64,000 nucleotides of DNA from Lewinellaceae bacterium SD302 (GCA_002591745.1 PDLQ01000015.1:58004-122003), one strand, 5' to 3'. Positions 25,379 through 35,267 are shown, numbered from the stretch's first letter. Numbers and translations are program-made. The notes: generated by a model not told the origin, from the sequence alone.

Positions 25379-28261
25379 ATGCAACGATTCTACGGAAGTT
25401 TTCTCTCGCTTTGTTTGGCCCTGCTGGCCGCGGGCAGTTTGTACGGACAAAACTGTAATTACGAACTCGAACTCACGAGTAATTTCGATGCTGCCTGGGC
25501 TGGCAGTTTCGTCACCATCTTTACCGACAGCGATACCACCGATTATGCGCTGGATCAGTTCGGGACTGAGGTTTTTGATCTGAACGTCGCCAATGGTGAT
25601 ACCCTCGTGATGGTCTACACCGAAGGTTTTAACTCCTTCTCCATTGGCTTCACCCTGAGGGACAACGATGGGAACGTATTGTACACAATCAATGGCCCCT
25701 TCGGCCTTGGTGGTCAGGTACTGGTGGCCACCTCGATCTCTTGCCCGGCCTGCCCGGCTCCCGAATTGAACGCCGATCCGGAATTGCGCCGCCTGCGCTC
25801 TACCTCCGTTGACTTGGCTTTCCGGACCGTGGGCCTGGATACGGCGGGTAACGAAGTGGTTTACCTGGTCGAATACGGCCCGGCCGGTTTCGTTCCCGGT
25901 GACGAAGACACCGAGTCCGTCAATACCACGGATACCATTTTCCGCATCCAGCCCCTGATTCAGAATACGGCTTATGACGTCTACCTCAGTACAATTTGTT
26001 TCGAGGGGCAGGATACTTCTGACCGCCTGGGGCCATATAGTTTCGTAACTCCTTTCATCAAAAATGTAGGGGCTTCGGTCATTTACTCTCCGGAATCGGG
26101 CTGCGAACTCGGCTTGGAGGAACTGGAGATCGGGTTGACCAACTTCGGCGGCCAGGCCCAGACTTTGATCCCCTTCAACTTCAGCATCAATGATGTCCCC
26201 GGCCAGGTGATGATGCCCAACGACGGTCTTTACACCGGTGTACTTGGTGTAGACAGCACCGAAACGACCAGCTTCGACAACATGATCGACCTGAGCCAAC
26301 CGGGCGAGTACGTCATTTCCGTCTGGACCGAATTGGCCGGTGACTCTCTTCGCGCCAACGATACCATCACCCGTACGTTCATCCACGCCCCGACCATCGT
26401 CGAATACCCTTACTACGAACCTTTTGAGGAAGGCAACGGCTTGTGGTCCGATCAGGTCTACAACGAAGATCTCTCCTCCTGGGAATACGGCCAGCCCGAC
26501 GGAAATGTGATTACTTCCGCCGCTGGCGGCGATAACGCCTGGGTCACCAACCTGGACGGCAGTTACCTGACGGGAGAAACTTCTTTTCTTTATTCCCCCT
26601 GCTTTGACCTGAGCGAAGTGGAAGAACCAGTAGTAGTCAACTTCTCTTTCTTCAATGCTATTGACTTTGGCAACGACTACTTGCAACTGGAAGTCAGTCT
26701 GGACGGTGAAACCTACAACCGGGTCGGTAACGGCGGCGAAGGCATCAATTGGTATAACGACCAATTCAATAACTGGTGGGACAATGACTTTGGCACCGGC
26801 CAAATCAACTGGTTGCCTTCGGCCATTCTGGTCGATAGCCTGGCCGGAGAATCGCAGGTCCGTTTCCGTTTCCGTTTCGAGTCCGATCCGTTCGGTGAAA
26901 ACACGCTGGACGGAGCGGGCATCGACAACTTCCTGGTCACTCCCCAAACCGAAGTAGAACTGGCGGGCATCGAGGTACGCGGTCCGGAAGGTCAAGCCTG
27001 TACCGGCACTATGGAATTCCCCACCATTTCTTTCTTTAACCTGGGCAGCAGTACTGCGGACAACATTACCGTAAGCTACCAGGCCAACGGGGGAGACATC
27101 GTTACCGAGACATTCCCAAATAGCCTGGCTTCTTTCCAGCAGGCTGCCTATACCTTCACGGTTCCGTACGACGGCACCCAGGCGGATGAGATCGAACTGG
27201 TCGCCTGGGTTTCCCTGGAAGGCGATGATTTCCAGTTGAACGACACCGTAAGCACCACGATCGAGGTACGCCGCAACCTGCCTTTCTACGAAGATTTTGA
27301 AAGTGGCTTCCTGGCGGTTTCCGATTGGGAATTGTCTCCCGCCGTGCAAGTCGGTGAAGCCCACAATAGTGGCTCCTCCGTGCTGTACGCGAACCTGTAC
27401 ACCGGACAACAAGAAATGCAAGCTACTACTCCGCTGTACGGATCCGTAGAAGATGGAGACTCGCTGTCATTCGACTACCGTTTCGTCAACTGGTCCGCCG
27501 GCACGGTAGGTACGCCGCTGGCTGACGGAGACTCTCTATCCGTGGACCTAATCCTGGACTGTGGTGATGAGGTCATTTCCTCTTTCATTAGCATCAACAG
27601 CGCCAACCACGTCACTTCCGCAGAATTTGCAAACGTATCCATGGCCTTCCCACCGGAAACCTATGGCCGGGGCGTCCAGGTTGTCTTCAATGGCGTCTGG
27701 GACCCGAACGGATTTAGTGATTTCTTCCTCGATATCGACAATCTGAACCTGAAACGCTGCGCCGGCTTCGATCTGGAGGCGGAGATCGTTGCCTACACCA
27801 ACGAGGAAAATCCAGGGAGTATCACCGTTTTCCCGAATGCGGGTATCGATCCTTATACCTACGCCTGGAACGACAGCACCTTTACCCAGACCTTCACGGG
27901 GTTGGACATTGGCAACTACACCGTTACCGTTACCGACGTTCAGGGCTGTACCGACGAAGCCACCTTTGTGGTGGTCAGTGACGTCGATGACTTTAACACT
28001 GCGGACGAACTGGCCAGCCTGAGCGTCTTCCCCAACCCGACCAGCGGACAGCTACAATTGCGCCTCGAACTGGCCCGGGAGCGGGAAGTGCAGGTACAAG
28101 TCCTCAACCAATTCGGCCAGCGGCTGGCCTTCCGTGACCTCGGTCGCCAGTGGCAGCTTAACGAAAGCTTCGATCTGAGTGGTCAGCCGGCGGGTGTTTA
28201 TTTCCTGCAGGTGTATAGCGAGGGTGTACAGCGGACGGTGAGGGTGGTTAAGACGCGCTAA
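25379..28261 (+). CDS. Large T9SS-exported adhesin-like protein with SprB repeat
   Basis: This 960-residue secreted protein has a signal peptide MQRFYGSFLSLCLALLAAG from the ATG at 25379. Domains in order are: an N-terminal beta domain; a fibronectin type III-like segment (~140-225); a choice-of-anchor-like jelly roll at ~370-540 (PYYEPFEEGNGLWSDQ, FSFFNAIDFGNDYLQLE); CARDB-like segments; a second jelly roll (~640-800); a SprB-type repeat (AGIDPYTYAWNDSTFTQT, GNYTVTVTDVQGC); and the T9SS sorting domain (VFPNPTSGQLQL, GQPAGVYFLQVYSEG). It is probably a cell-surface adhesion or matrix protein. A hairpin terminator follows. Confidence 0.9.
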   Translation: MQRFYGSFLSLCLALLAAGSLYGQNCNYELELTSNFDAAWAGSFVTIFTDSDTTDYALDQFGTEVFDLNVANGDTLVMVYTEGFNSFSIGFTLRDNDGNVLYTINGPFGLGGQVLVATSISCPACPAPELNADPELRRLRSTSVDLAFRTVGLDTAGNEVVYLVEYGPAGFVPGDEDTESVNTTDTIFRIQPLIQNTAYDVYLSTICFEGQDTSDRLGPYSFVTPFIKNVGASVIYSPESGCELGLEELEIGLTNFGGQAQTLIPFNFSINDVPGQVMMPNDGLYTGVLGVDSTETTSFDNMIDLSQPGEYVISVWTELAGDSLRANDTITRTFIHAPTIVEYPYYEPFEEGNGLWSDQVYNEDLSSWEYGQPDGNVITSAAGGDNAWVTNLDGSYLTGETSFLYSPCFDLSEVEEPVVVNFSFFNAIDFGNDYLQLEVSLDGETYNRVGNGGEGINWYNDQFNNWWDNDFGTGQINWLPSAILVDSLAGESQVRFRFRFESDPFGENTLDGAGIDNFLVTPQTEVELAGIEVRGPEGQACTGTMEFPTISFFNLGSSTADNITVSYQANGGDIVTETFPNSLASFQQAAYTFTVPYDGTQADEIELVAWVSLEGDDFQLNDTVSTTIEVRRNLPFYEDFESGFLAVSDWELSPAVQVGEAHNSGSSVLYANLYTGQQEMQATTPLYGSVEDGDSLSFDYRFVNWSAGTVGTPLADGDSLSVDLILDCGDEVISSFISINSANHVTSAEFANVSMAFPPETYGRGVQVVFNGVWDPNGFSDFFLDIDNLNLKRCAGFDLEAEIVAYTNEENPGSITVFPNAGIDPYTYAWNDSTFTQTFTGLDIGNYTVTVTDVQGCTDEATFVVVSDVDDFNTADELASLSVFPNPTSGQLQLRLELAREREVQVQVLNQFGQRLAFRDLGRQWQLNESFDLSGQPAGVYFLQVYSEGVQRTVRVVKTR

Positions 28262-28301
28262 GCGGCTTAACCGTAGGTTAGCAAACCAGCATTTGCCTAA
28301 T

Positions 28302-28340
28302 GCAGAACGCCGATTCGGAATTTCCGAATCGGCGTTCTGC
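28302..28340. terminator. Strong bidirectional hairpin terminator
   Basis: A perfect 17 bp stem (GCAGAACGCCGATTCGG and its complement) with a 5-base loop lies between the convergent T9SS gene and ricT-like gene. It is followed by GTTTT on the plus strand. Confidence 0.9.
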
Positions 28341-28363
28341 GTTTTAGCTGGCTGATTGTAGAC

Positions 28364-29722
28364 CTACTCCGGCTTCTTCTTCCGCCGATTCCGACTCCGG
28401 TTCCGACTCTTGTTTTTCTTCGGGGCATCTCCTTTAGCCGCTGGCTGCTGTCCGCTCTCCGCTTTGGGCTGGCCGCTACCGTTCTTGCTTTTCGGCTTCC
28501 GTCGCCGGTTGCTGCGTTTCTTGGTGGCGTCACCACCTTCTTTGGCGGTGGCGGAATTCTTTTCTTTATTTCGGGTGCTGCTGGACTTGCCTCGGCCAGT
28601 TTTACCTCGCTTGCGCCCGCGCCGCCGTTTTTCCAGCGGCTTGAGTTCCACTACGCCGGTGACGTCTTCATAGACGTGCTCCTTCTCGACGGATTTTACG
28701 ACCACTTCCAGTGACTTCAGGTCACTAACCGTTTCTCCCGCCTTATTCAGGGCAATCACCTCGTGTACTTTTTTCACCGGAATGGCGTAAAGCGCGCCCC
28801 GGTTTTCCTTGTAGGTATAGTACATGATCTGCTTGAAGATGTCGGTCTTGATCAGGATGGCCAGTCCCTGGTCGGTCTTCAGCTTATCGGCCCTCTTTGG
28901 GAAGGCCTCCAGGGCTTCCAGGTAGGTATCCAGTTCGTAATTAAGGCAGCACTTCAGGCGGCCACACTGACCGGACAGTTTGGTCTGGTTGATTGCGATG
29001 TTCTGGTAGCGGGCAGCGGCGGTGTTCACACTCTTGAAATCAGAAAGCCAGGTGGAGCAGCATAATTCCCGGCCACAGCTTCCGATGCCGCCGAGGCGGG
29101 CGGATTCCTGGCGGGCACCGATCTGCTTCATCTCGATCTTGGTCTTGAAGGCGTGGGCGAACTGACGGATCAGCTCCCGGAAATCCACCCGTTTGGTGGC
29201 CGTGTAGTAAACGGTGACCTTACGGCCATCGCCCTGCCATTCCACGTCGCTGACTTTCATGTCCAGTCCTAAGGTACGGACGATGGCGCGAGACTTGACC
29301 AAAGTTTCTTTTTCCCTGCTACGAGCGTCGAACATCCGTTCGAGGTCGCGGAAATTGGCCACGCGCAATACGTCGTGGTGAACGTGCTTTTCCTGTACCC
29401 GTTTCTTCTTCATTTGTAGCCGCACCAATTCTCCACTGAGAGTGACGCGGCCCACGTCGTAGCCGGATTTGGTTTCCACGGCCACGTTATCGCCGGTGAA
29501 GACCTGGGAGCCGGGCCGGAGTTTGTAAAAGCCCTTGCTCATTCCTTCCTTGAAGGAAACTTCCACGAAATGGGTAGGTACGCTATCGTCCAGCCCCAGA
29601 TGGCTGAGCCAGTCGAAAGTACTGAGGCGGTTACAGGAACCGGTGCCACAACTGCCCTTGCTGCCGCAGCCGCGGGGGCTGCCGTCGGGGTTGGTACCGG
29701 AACTACAGGCTTGACAAGACAT
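28364..29722 (-). CDS. ricT: PSP1-domain protein RicT (YaaT)
   Basis: This 452-residue protein has a Cys-rich N-terminus (residues 4-30). The PSP1 core lies at ~95-290, with conserved Cys clusters GIGSCGRELCCSTWL and QCGRLKCCLNYE. A long Lys/Arg-rich low-complexity tail (~365-452) follows. RicT belongs to the Fe-S-containing RicAFT complex that affects RNA maturation by RNase Y in Bacillus. The role in Bacteroidota, which lack the partners, is less clear. It lies directly downstream of holB, an arrangement also known in Firmicutes. A 15 bp perfect palindrome sits 13 nt upstream of its start codon. Confidence 0.9.
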   Translation of the reverse strand: MSCQACSSGTNPDGSPRGCGSKGSCGTGSCNRLSTFDWLSHLGLDDSVPTHFVEVSFKEGMSKGFYKLRPGSQVFTGDNVAVETKSGYDVGRVTLSGELVRLQMKKKRVQEKHVHHDVLRVANFRDLERMFDARSREKETLVKSRAIVRTLGLDMKVSDVEWQGDGRKVTVYYTATKRVDFRELIRQFAHAFKTKIEMKQIGARQESARLGGIGSCGRELCCSTWLSDFKSVNTAAARYQNIAINQTKLSGQCGRLKCCLNYELDTYLEALEAFPKRADKLKTDQGLAILIKTDIFKQIMYYTYKENRGALYAIPVKKVHEVIALNKAGETVSDLKSLEVVVKSVEKEHVYEDVTGVVELKPLEKRRRGRKRGKTGRGKSSSTRNKEKNSATAKEGGDATKKRSNRRRKPKSKNGSGQPKAESGQQPAAKGDAPKKNKSRNRSRNRRKKKPE

Positions 29723-29735
29723 CTTTTATATTTAA

Positions 29736-29777
29736 ATTTTATGGAATTTTTCGCGGCCCGCTAAAATTCCATAAAAT
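29736..29777. promoter_or_regulatory. Perfect 15 bp palindrome before ricT
   Basis: ATTTTATGGAATTTT and its exact reverse complement flank a 12-base GC-rich loop. It lies in the 82 bp gap between holB and ricT, ending 13 nt before the ricT ATG. It could be an operator or a 5'-UTR stem-loop. It has no similarity to the dispersed repeats. Confidence 0.6.
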
Positions 29778-29804
29778 GATTCTTCTGATCGGCTTCCACA
29801 GGCA

Positions 29805-30950
29805 TCAGCTGGCGGTCGCCGGTTTGTTCGCTTTTACCCTGGGGTGCCGGCGGAAAATTTGGTGAATACGAATCCCGGCGTCCAGAAAGAGGATTTTCGG
29901 GTTCGCGTTGCGTTCCACGTACTCGATGCATTCATTGAGTACGGTGGTGAGGTCCGCCAACTGATCGAGATTGACCAGCGGCAGCATTTTTTTAGCGGTA
30001 TTCAGTTCGTTGGGCAACAGGCGTACACCCTCTTCCCGTCCGTCCTGGGCGCTCAATAGCAAGAACTCCCGCCAGAAATGGAGGGCGTAATGCAGAAATG
30101 TTTTTTGGTTTTCCCGACCGATCTTGGCAAAGTCTTCCGACCAGCTCACCAGCGCGGTGGGTTTCCCTTGATGACAGGCCCGCATCCAGTTCAGGAAGCG
30201 CTCACCGTGGGTATCATCCCGCTCTGAACTTAAGCGAATGGCCAGGTTGACGTTCGTGCCAGCCAGGCGGGCGGCGGCAGTCGCTGCTTCAGCATCCACG
30301 CCACGAACTGCCAGTGCCGCCTCAATAGCTTCCTGGTCCGGCCCTTCCAGTTTCGTGAGCTGGCAACGGCTGAGGATGGTGTTCAGGATGCGTTCGGCCC
30401 GTTCAGCTACTAAAATGAATACGGTGCCCTCGGGCGGTTCTTCGATCAGTTTGAGTAAACGGTTACCCTCGTTGCCCAGAAATTCGGGCAGCCAGATCAG
30501 CATCACCTTGTAATTGCTCTCGTAGGTCTTCAGGCTGAGTTTGCGCATGATGTTAGCACACTCATCCTTGTTGATATTTCCCTGCTTATTCTCTGCGCCG
30601 ATGCGCTGCAACCAGTCGTTGATCTCGTGGTAGGGCGTGTCAGTCAGCGCCTGCCGCCACTTGGGCAAAAAATGGTCGCTGGTGACCTTTGAACCAACGG
30701 TTGGAAAGGAAAAATGAAAGTCCGGATGTACGAATTTGCTGCTTTTGCGGCAGGCCCGGCAAATCCCGCAGGCATCGTCTTCACCCCGGTCTTCGCAGAG
30801 CAGGTAGCCCGCCAGGGCCAGTGCCGCGGGTAACCCACCGGATCCGGGAGCGGCCAGCAGCAAATTGGCGTGGGGCAAACGATCAGTGGCCGCCATCTGA
30901 CGAAGTTGCCTGAGCCCCTGGGGCAGATGAACCAACTGTTTGAATTGCAT
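29805..30950 (-). CDS. holB: DNA polymerase III delta' subunit
   Basis: This 381-residue clamp-loader subunit has a degenerate P-loop region (LLLAAPGSGGLPAALALAGYL). A zinc-binding Cys cluster (CEDRGEDDACGICRAC) follows, then the AAA+ segments SNYKVMLIWLPEFLGNEGNRLLKLIEEPPE and NTILSRCQ. The missing canonical Walker A fits delta', which does not hydrolyse ATP. It acts with delta and gamma/tau to load the beta clamp. It is probably cotranscribed with ricT. Confidence 0.92.
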   Translation of the reverse strand: MQFKQLVHLPQGLRQLRQMAATDRLPHANLLLAAPGSGGLPAALALAGYLLCEDRGEDDACGICRACRKSSKFVHPDFHFSFPTVGSKVTSDHFLPKWRQALTDTPYHEINDWLQRIGAENKQGNINKDECANIMRKLSLKTYESNYKVMLIWLPEFLGNEGNRLLKLIEEPPEGTVFILVAERAERILNTILSRCQLTKLEGPDQEAIEAALAVRGVDAEAATAAARLAGTNVNLAIRLSSERDDTHGERFLNWMRACHQGKPTALVSWSEDFAKIGRENQKTFLHYALHFWREFLLLSAQDGREEGVRLLPNELNTAKKMLPLVNLDQLADLTTVLNECIEYVERNANPKILFLDAGIRIHQIFRRHPRVKANKPATAS

Positions 30951-31049
30951 GACGCTTTCGTTCTACCGTTCGTTAAACGGCCGTCAGCGGGCAAGGAAGG
31001 ATAAGGGGGGTCGTCGCGGAGCAGTCCCGCTCCGGATATTTGGTGACTT

Positions 31050-31157
31050 TGCTACTTTGAAGTCCAGAAATATAAAATACTGGGTAGGAAGTGCTGGTTA
31101 CTTAGTCCTTGTACCTTCTACCGAATACCTTGTATTATTTTGGCTAACAAAGTAGCA
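31050..31157. repeat. Inverted pair of the core repeat, 108 bp
   Basis: TGCTACTTTGAAGTCC (31050) and TTGGCTAACAAAGTAGCA (to 31157) bound an AT-rich interior upstream of holB. The left interior resembles that of the pair at 25081. The remainder of the 379 bp gap 30951-31329 shows no other feature. Confidence 0.85.
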
Positions 31158-31329
31158 TTGCTGTAAATAAACCCGAGAGATTTTGCTGCCGGGCGATGTA
31201 TGCTGAACTCCCGAAAGAGTGGTCATTGAATGTTTGAAACCGCTTTCATCCTTGCCAGATGAAGGCCGTAAGATCGCTGTGCCGAAGCACATCAACCTAC
31301 ACGGCAAAACTACGAAAATTTGGGGAACG

Positions 31330-32013
31330 TCACGCGGAGAACTGTTCGTGGAGGGCCGGACCGTTGTTGCGTACGTTGCCTACGGCTTTGGGTACGGGGT
31401 AATGCCGCAGGACTTCGTCGGGAGGAGTTTCCAGGAGAGCCAAAGTGTCGTTCAGTGGCAGGTCGGGGTCTAACCACGCGCTGCGTTGCTCGTGGTTGAG
31501 TAAGGCGGGCATGCGGTTATGGAGACTTTTCATTTCCAGGTTGGGGGCGGTGGTAATGATGGAGAACGTGCGGACTAGCTCGGCTTCAGGGTCACGCTTG
31601 TCTCGCCAGCTTTCCCAGATGCCGGCCATCACCAGCAAGTCGTTCTCGTTCTTGGGCAGGATGCGGTGGGGCTGTTTCTCTTTGCCAGTCCTTTTCCATT
31701 CGTAAAAGCTGTCGCCAATCACCAGGCAGCGGCGTGAGCGAATGGCTTTGCGGAAGCTGGGTTTGCTTTCGATGCCTTCACTGCGGGCATTGATCATCCT
31801 GGCACCGATCTTAAGGTCGTCAGCCCAGAAAGGAACCAGACCCCAGCGAAAATTTACGAGTCGATCGGGCTGGTTTCCCGTAATGACGAGGCCATTTTGG
31901 GTGGGGGCAACGTTGTAATTTTCGGGCAGGCCACCGGCTGGAAGTTGTAGGTCAGGGCCAAAAACTTGTTGTAATTTTGCCGCTGGAATGACAATGGAGT
32001 AACGTCCGCACAT
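31330..32013 (-). CDS. SRAP domain protein (YedK/HMCES family)
   Basis: This 227-residue protein has the nucleophilic Cys at position 2 (MCGRYS), MINARSE, the catalytic Glu in SFYEWKR and the His in SLHNRMPALL. These are all the residues needed to form a thiazolidine crosslink with abasic sites in single-stranded DNA. It shields abasic sites at replication forks and was formerly called an SOS-response-associated peptidase. It appears monocistronic. Confidence 0.95.
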   Translation of the reverse strand: MCGRYSIVIPAAKLQQVFGPDLQLPAGGLPENYNVAPTQNGLVITGNQPDRLVNFRWGLVPFWADDLKIGARMINARSEGIESKPSFRKAIRSRRCLVIGDSFYEWKRTGKEKQPHRILPKNENDLLVMAGIWESWRDKRDPEAELVRTFSIITTAPNLEMKSLHNRMPALLNHEQRSAWLDPDLPLNDTLALLETPPDEVLRHYPVPKAVGNVRNNGPALHEQFSA

Positions 32014-32040
32014 GATTATTCGTTAGGTTAATGTTGTTCT

Positions 32041-32054
32041 CAAACAAGCTCTTA
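32041..32054. repeat. Solo end of the 155 bp element
   Basis: CAAACAAGCTC followed by TTA matches one terminus of the IS5-like element with its target site. No other part of the element is present. It lies upstream of the SRAP gene. Confidence 0.45.
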
Positions 32055-32184
32055 ACGAACCGCTAAATCGAGAATCGACCCGGGACTGCTCGTCAGTTTC
32101 TGCTGGAAGACTCATAATCGAACCAAAATATGTCCCGCCGGGTTCTCTTTTGGTTGAGAACGACAGTTTTTTCGCTCACTTTAA

Positions 32185-33822
32185 ATGATCGCTATGCGGT
32201 GGATGATGTACACTTTATGCTTGCTATTCAGTCTTCCGCTTTTAACCCAAACGGATTTCAGTAGCCAGCTGCCGATTATGGTCATTGATACCGAAGGCGG
32301 GGAGATTGAGGCCGACGATAAGATTATGGCCCGCCTCGGTATTGTGGACAACGGAGTAGGGAACCTGAATAGCCCGGATGATGATTTCAATGACTACGAC
32401 GGTTGGATCGGAATAGAATTTCGTGGTTCCTCCTCCTTGAGTTTTCCGAAAAAGGGCTACTCCCTGGAAACCCGGGAGGCTGACGGAGAGGACGAAGATG
32501 CTTCTTTACTCGGTTTTCCCACCGAAGAGGATTGGGTACTACACGGCCCGTATACCGATAAAAGTCTGTTGCGTAATGCCATGCTCTATAGCCTGGCCGG
32601 TGAGATGATGGCCTGGGCACCTAGGGTGAGAATGGTTGAGCTGATTCTCAACAATGATTATCAAGGTGTTTATCTCTTTACTGAGCGGATCAAACGGGAT
32701 GAAGAACGAGTTGATATCGCCAAGTTGCGTGAAGAAGAGATAGATGGAGATGACCTTACCGGAGGCTACATACTTAAGTTTGATAAGCTGACCGGGGAGT
32801 CTGATGAGGTAGAAAGTTTCTTTTTCTCCAATTACGCCGGTGATACGCCTGCTCAGCAGGATATCCGTATTCTTTACGATTACCCTGCTCCGGAAGAATT
32901 GGTGCCGGAGCAGCGAACGTACATACGGGAATGGGTGCGCGACTTTGAAGACCGGCTGATGGGCGACAACTGGCTGGACGAGGAAGATGGCTACGCACAT
33001 TTGATCGACCGCCAATCGATCGTAGATATGATCATTCTTAACGAGATCAGCCGTAACGTGGATGGGTTCCGACTAAGTACCTACTTCCACAAACAGAAGG
33101 ACAGCGATGGTGGCCAGCTGGTAATGGGGCCGGTTTGGGATTTTAACTTCGCTTTCGGCAACGCCAATTACTGCCGTGGTTTTGACGTCACGGGTTGGGC
33201 CATGGATTTTCCCTACGATTGCCCCGAAGACCCTTTTCAGACCCCGCGTTGGTGGAGTCGCTTTCTAAAAGATCGGGAAGTAGCCGAATTGTTAAACGAA
33301 CGATACTTCGAATTGCGGGAAGGCATTCTCGGTGACGCCGCAATAGAAGGCCGGATCGATGATTTCCTGGACCAGATGGGCGAAGCCCCGGCTCGCAATT
33401 TTGAACGCTGGCCGATCCTGGGTGAGTACAACTGGCCCAACAGTTTCGTGGGCGATACTTACGAAGAGGAAGTCGGTTACCTTCGTCAGTGGATATTGGA
33501 TCGCCTGGCCTGGATTGATAACAATATCGGAGATTATCTGACGGAAACCCCGACCTACCCCCGCACTGAGGACAAAGCGCTGATTTTTCCAAATCCTTCC
33601 GTGAACGGTGAGTTGCTGGTCAGTTTCCCCGAAAGTTTCCCCCGTAGTGGAATGACCGTAAGGATTCTTGACCCATTGGGCCGGGAATTGGTCCGCCAGC
33701 AAATATCCTTTGATCAACCCTTCGCCCAAATGTCCCCGAACCTTTCTTCTGGGGTGTATTATGTAAGTGTGTCCGATCGGCACGGAGACATTTTACAGAG
33801 TTTACTCTGGACGCGGAGGTAG
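32185..33822 (+). CDS. CotH kinase-like protein with T9SS sorting domain
   Basis: This ~545-residue exported protein (signal peptide in the first ~22 residues) has the CotH fold: GIEFRGSSSLSFPKKGYSLE, DWVLHGPYTDKSLLRNAM, VYLFTERIKRD, GGYILKFDK and VMGPVWDFNFAFGN-like (MGPVWDFNFAFGNAN). CotH proteins are atypical kinases that in spores phosphorylate coat proteins. Exported versions in Bacteroidota are of unknown function. The last ~80 residues are a T9SS sorting domain (IFPNPSVNGELLV, SSGVYYVSVSDRHG). Confidence 0.88.
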   Translation: MIAMRWMMYTLCLLFSLPLLTQTDFSSQLPIMVIDTEGGEIEADDKIMARLGIVDNGVGNLNSPDDDFNDYDGWIGIEFRGSSSLSFPKKGYSLETREADGEDEDASLLGFPTEEDWVLHGPYTDKSLLRNAMLYSLAGEMMAWAPRVRMVELILNNDYQGVYLFTERIKRDEERVDIAKLREEEIDGDDLTGGYILKFDKLTGESDEVESFFFSNYAGDTPAQQDIRILYDYPAPEELVPEQRTYIREWVRDFEDRLMGDNWLDEEDGYAHLIDRQSIVDMIILNEISRNVDGFRLSTYFHKQKDSDGGQLVMGPVWDFNFAFGNANYCRGFDVTGWAMDFPYDCPEDPFQTPRWWSRFLKDREVAELLNERYFELREGILGDAAIEGRIDDFLDQMGEAPARNFERWPILGEYNWPNSFVGDTYEEEVGYLRQWILDRLAWIDNNIGDYLTETPTYPRTEDKALIFPNPSVNGELLVSFPESFPRSGMTVRILDPLGRELVRQQISFDQPFAQMSPNLSSGVYYVSVSDRHGDILQSLLWTRR

Positions 33823-33872
33823 CCCCTTTTTCTACCCTGAATTTCCAAGCGCTTAAAAATCATCTTTCCTAG

Positions 33873-35201
33873 TTGTCTTATTCACCATCTGTCCTCTGCT
33901 TACTCTTTGCTTTTATTTCCATCTGTTCACTGGCCTCCCAAGACGCCCGCTCTCCACGCCAAATTCGCGAATGGCTGGATGAAGAGGTAGTCCGCAACGA
34001 AGTATTCAACGAAGGTTTTACCGGATTTCGATTGGTGGACGCAGAGAATGGCTCTGCTCTCTTCGACTGGCGTGGAAGTCAATTTTTTACCCCGGCCAGT
34101 AACGTCAAATTACTGACCTTTTACCTGGCCACTGAGCTTTTGGCGGATAGCATGACTGCCATCTACTACGACTACTCAGGCGATACGCTGGAAATCTTGG
34201 GGAGCGGATCACCCTTACTCTTTCATCCGGAATTAGGTGACTTGGACGCGGCGGCCCCCTTCATGCGTAATCACCCCGGTGTGATCCGCTACCACCACCG
34301 GGAGATTTCCCGCTACGGGGCCGGCTGGAGTTGGGATGACTATAATTACGGCTACGTTTATGAGCGCAGTATGTTGCCGGTATACGGCAACCGATTGACC
34401 TTGCGCAGCGTAGCCGGAAAGTCTGAACCAGAGATTTTGCCCCCGAACCTGGCCGATAGCGTAGTGGTGGCAGATGGGGATGTCTCCGCCTTGGTCAAAA
34501 GGGAGAAGGGGAACAAATTCACCGCGGCCCTGCGGCTATATTTCTACAAAAACACCAATGTACAGCGTCCGCTGACGCTAAGCCCGCAACTGATTGTTGC
34601 CACATTAAGGGCGGGTTTGCAACGTGAAGTAATCCTGGCTACTGAGTCAGGCGACAGCCTGGAATGGCGGGCCCTCAAGCAACCGTTACCGGATACTGTT
34701 CTTCAGATCATGCTGCAAAAGAGCGATAACTTTTTGGCGGAGCAACTACTCTTATCAGCCGCCGATGCCCTGAGCGGTCAGCCAGAGCTGGAGGCGCTTT
34801 TTGCTTTCTCCCGCGATAGTTTGTTAGCTGAACTGGAGTTGCTGCCCCGCCAGTGGGTAGACGGCAGTGGCCTATCTCGCTACAACCAGTTCACGCCCCG
34901 GCAATTAACGCAATTGATCCGGCGTGTTTACTTCAATATTGGTCCGGCGCGCACAAAAAAACTACTAGCTGCCGGCGGTGAGAGCGGAACAATCCGGCGT
35001 TACTTCGGTCAGTACCGGGAACCCTACGTTTGGGCCAAGAGCGGCTCTTTGAGAAACGTTCTGGCACTAAGTGGGTTAGTGGAAACGAAATCGGGTCGGC
35101 TGCTGGTTTTTAGCTTTCTGCACAACAACTTTCCGGGTAAAAGCCGGCCTCACTACCAGCAAATGGAGCGTATCCTCGGCTTTGTGCGCGATAATTTTTA
35201 G
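33873..35201 (+). CDS. D-alanyl-D-alanine carboxypeptidase, PBP4 (S13) family
   Basis: This 442-residue penicillin-binding protein has the active-site SxxK in PASNVKLLTFYLA, the SxN motif in QKSDNFLAEQLL and the KSG motif in WAKSGSLRNVLA. It has an N-terminal signal peptide (SVLCLLFAFISICSLASQ). The start is a TTG at 33873. An in-frame TAG directly precedes it, and the next Met lies far inside the mature protein, so TTG is the only start that keeps the signal peptide. It acts on peptidoglycan cross-links in the periplasm. It is 50 bp behind the cotH-like gene and may be cotranscribed. Confidence 0.9.
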   Translation: MSYSPSVLCLLFAFISICSLASQDARSPRQIREWLDEEVVRNEVFNEGFTGFRLVDAENGSALFDWRGSQFFTPASNVKLLTFYLATELLADSMTAIYYDYSGDTLEILGSGSPLLFHPELGDLDAAAPFMRNHPGVIRYHHREISRYGAGWSWDDYNYGYVYERSMLPVYGNRLTLRSVAGKSEPEILPPNLADSVVVADGDVSALVKREKGNKFTAALRLYFYKNTNVQRPLTLSPQLIVATLRAGLQREVILATESGDSLEWRALKQPLPDTVLQIMLQKSDNFLAEQLLLSAADALSGQPELEALFAFSRDSLLAELELLPRQWVDGSGLSRYNQFTPRQLTQLIRRVYFNIGPARTKKLLAAGGESGTIRRYFGQYREPYVWAKSGSLRNVLALSGLVETKSGRLLVFSFLHNNFPGKSRPHYQQMERILGFVRDNF

Positions 35202-35267
35202 TTTTGAAGAACGTTCATTAACCGAAATGAATCTTTCGTTTCATTCAAACCAACAAAAACGAACCCA

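Noticed and set aside
25370..27421. 683-codon open frame antisense to the large T9SS gene
   Set aside because: Low-complexity Val/Gly/Gln-rich translation without any domain, lying fully against a gene with a signal peptide, SprB repeat and sorting domain.
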